Positions 5,324 to 5,720 of a stretch of 5,720 nt of DNA are shown here, one piece after another (the first letter of the stretch is position 1; the number at the start of each line of letters is the position of its first letter). The notes below the pieces were generated by a model. It was not told where the DNA came from and ran no database searches. It worked only from the letters and a program-made list of their open reading frames with translations. Position numbers and translations under genes: made by a program. This DNA comes from an uncultured Pseudomonadales bacterium. GTDB taxonomy: Bacteria; Pseudomonadota; Gammaproteobacteria; Pseudomonadales; Cellvibrionaceae. Location of the stretch: assembly GCA_938048505.1 (NCBI GenBank), contig CALIUX010000281.1, positions 1 to 5,720 on the forward strand, in the 5' to 3' direction.

Positions 5324-5720
5324 TTAATGCCCCTGCTTTCTAAATGCACCTGGGGTACGCTTTTCAACATCCTTAAAAGCGGTATAAAAATTAGACTGCG
5401 AAGCAAAACCAACACTCAAGCCAATTGATAGGATCGATGCATCTGGCTCATCAAGCAGGCGTTGCTTTGCCTCCTCTACACGATACTGGCGTAAGATTTG
5501 AGAAAACCCCATGCTCAGCTCTGTATTCACCAATTCGGAAAGCTGATGCGTACTCACCCCCAGTAAGGCCGCCATTTGCGATAGAGAAAGCTGCTGATCC
5601 AAATAAGGCTTATCGTCTTTCATCAAACGATTGAATTGACGAATCAACGAATCGGAATCCATGCCCGCAAGCGTCGATTTGTTATAGCTCATGCGATTAG
5701 CCTCAACCTGCTCTTGCACA
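5324..5720 (-). CDS. AraC-family transcriptional regulator, C-terminal part (runs off the window)
   Basis: DNA-binding C-terminus of an AraC/XylS-type regulator. The reading frame is open to the right edge, so the N-terminal part (ligand-binding or membrane domain) is outside the window; a GTG at 5719 is unlikely to be the true start. In the 131 visible residues, the first helix-turn-helix is LSLSQMAALLGVSTHQLSELVN (44-65), and the second is SILSIGLSVGFASQSNFYTAFK (95-116), followed by RTPGAFRK (121-128). The segment before it (YNKSTLAGMDSDSLIRQFNRLM, then PYLD) resembles the linker in AraC proteins that have an N-terminal membrane domain, so a membrane-bound regulator is plausible but not shown. 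The usual glycine before x-TP is replaced by glutamate (E119). It is oriented like, and lies directly upstream of, the DCC-desaturase pair, making it a candidate regulator of that operon. Confidence 0.88.
   Translation of the reverse strand, partial: VQEQVEANRMSYNKSTLAGMDSDSLIRQFNRLMKDDKPYLDQQLSLSQMAALLGVSTHQLSELVNTELSMGFSQILRQYRVEEAKQRLLDEPDASILSIGLSVGFASQSNFYTAFKDVEKRTPGAFRKQGH

Noticed and set aside
5425..5634. 69-codon + strand frame opposite the AraC-type gene
   Set aside because: It is antisense to both helix-turn-helix motifs, and its product has no recognisable feature.

Overview
The window looks like chromosomal DNA of a gammaproteobacterium, probably a marine Pseudomonadales/Cellvibrionales-type organism. 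This is inferred from protein flavour (a Pseudomonas-like short anabolic ornithine carbamoyltransferase, an ArgD-type aminotransferase with a DEIQTGNGRTG motif, a DCC-family protein) and from gene order; I could run no database search. There are no RNA genes, insertion sequences, phage genes or CRISPR repeats that I can recognise.

Layout, left to right. A small, highly charged protein of unknown function (19-276, +) carries a duplicated RRK-x-x-DRR motif. A 260-base non-coding stretch follows (277-536). It holds a possible terminator, a good sigma70-like promoter (371-399) and a strong intrinsic terminator hairpin (412-439) lying just past the start point that promoter would use. Next come three + strand genes: argD (537-1691), a 141-base spacer with three stem-loops, argF (1833-2744), and, only 8 bases later, an ABC-transporter ATPase of the FbpC/PotA type with no permease or binding protein in view (2753-3823). 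A 45-base gap separates this block from genes on the other strand.

The right half is on the - strand: a membrane di-iron fatty-acid-desaturase-family protein (3869-4663), preceded 2 bases upstream by a DCC-family CxxC protein (4666-5121). An AT-rich intergenic region (5122-5323) follows, then the 3' part of an AraC-family regulator that runs off the window edge (5324-5720).

How the genes fit together. ArgD and ArgF supply two steps of arginine synthesis: transamination to N-acetylornithine, and carbamoylation of ornithine to citrulline. The ATPase is physically coupled to argF, but its substrate cannot be read from the sequence. The DCC protein and desaturase form a tight two-gene unit, plausibly a redox/lipid-modification pair, and the AraC-type gene upstream in the same orientation is the obvious candidate regulator. 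Most of the window is ordinary metabolism. The most notable points are the promoter/terminator overlap before argD, the structured argD-argF spacer, the DCC-desaturase coupling with a 12-base tandem repeat at the DCC N-terminus, and a curved-looking AT-rich regulatory region before the DCC gene.
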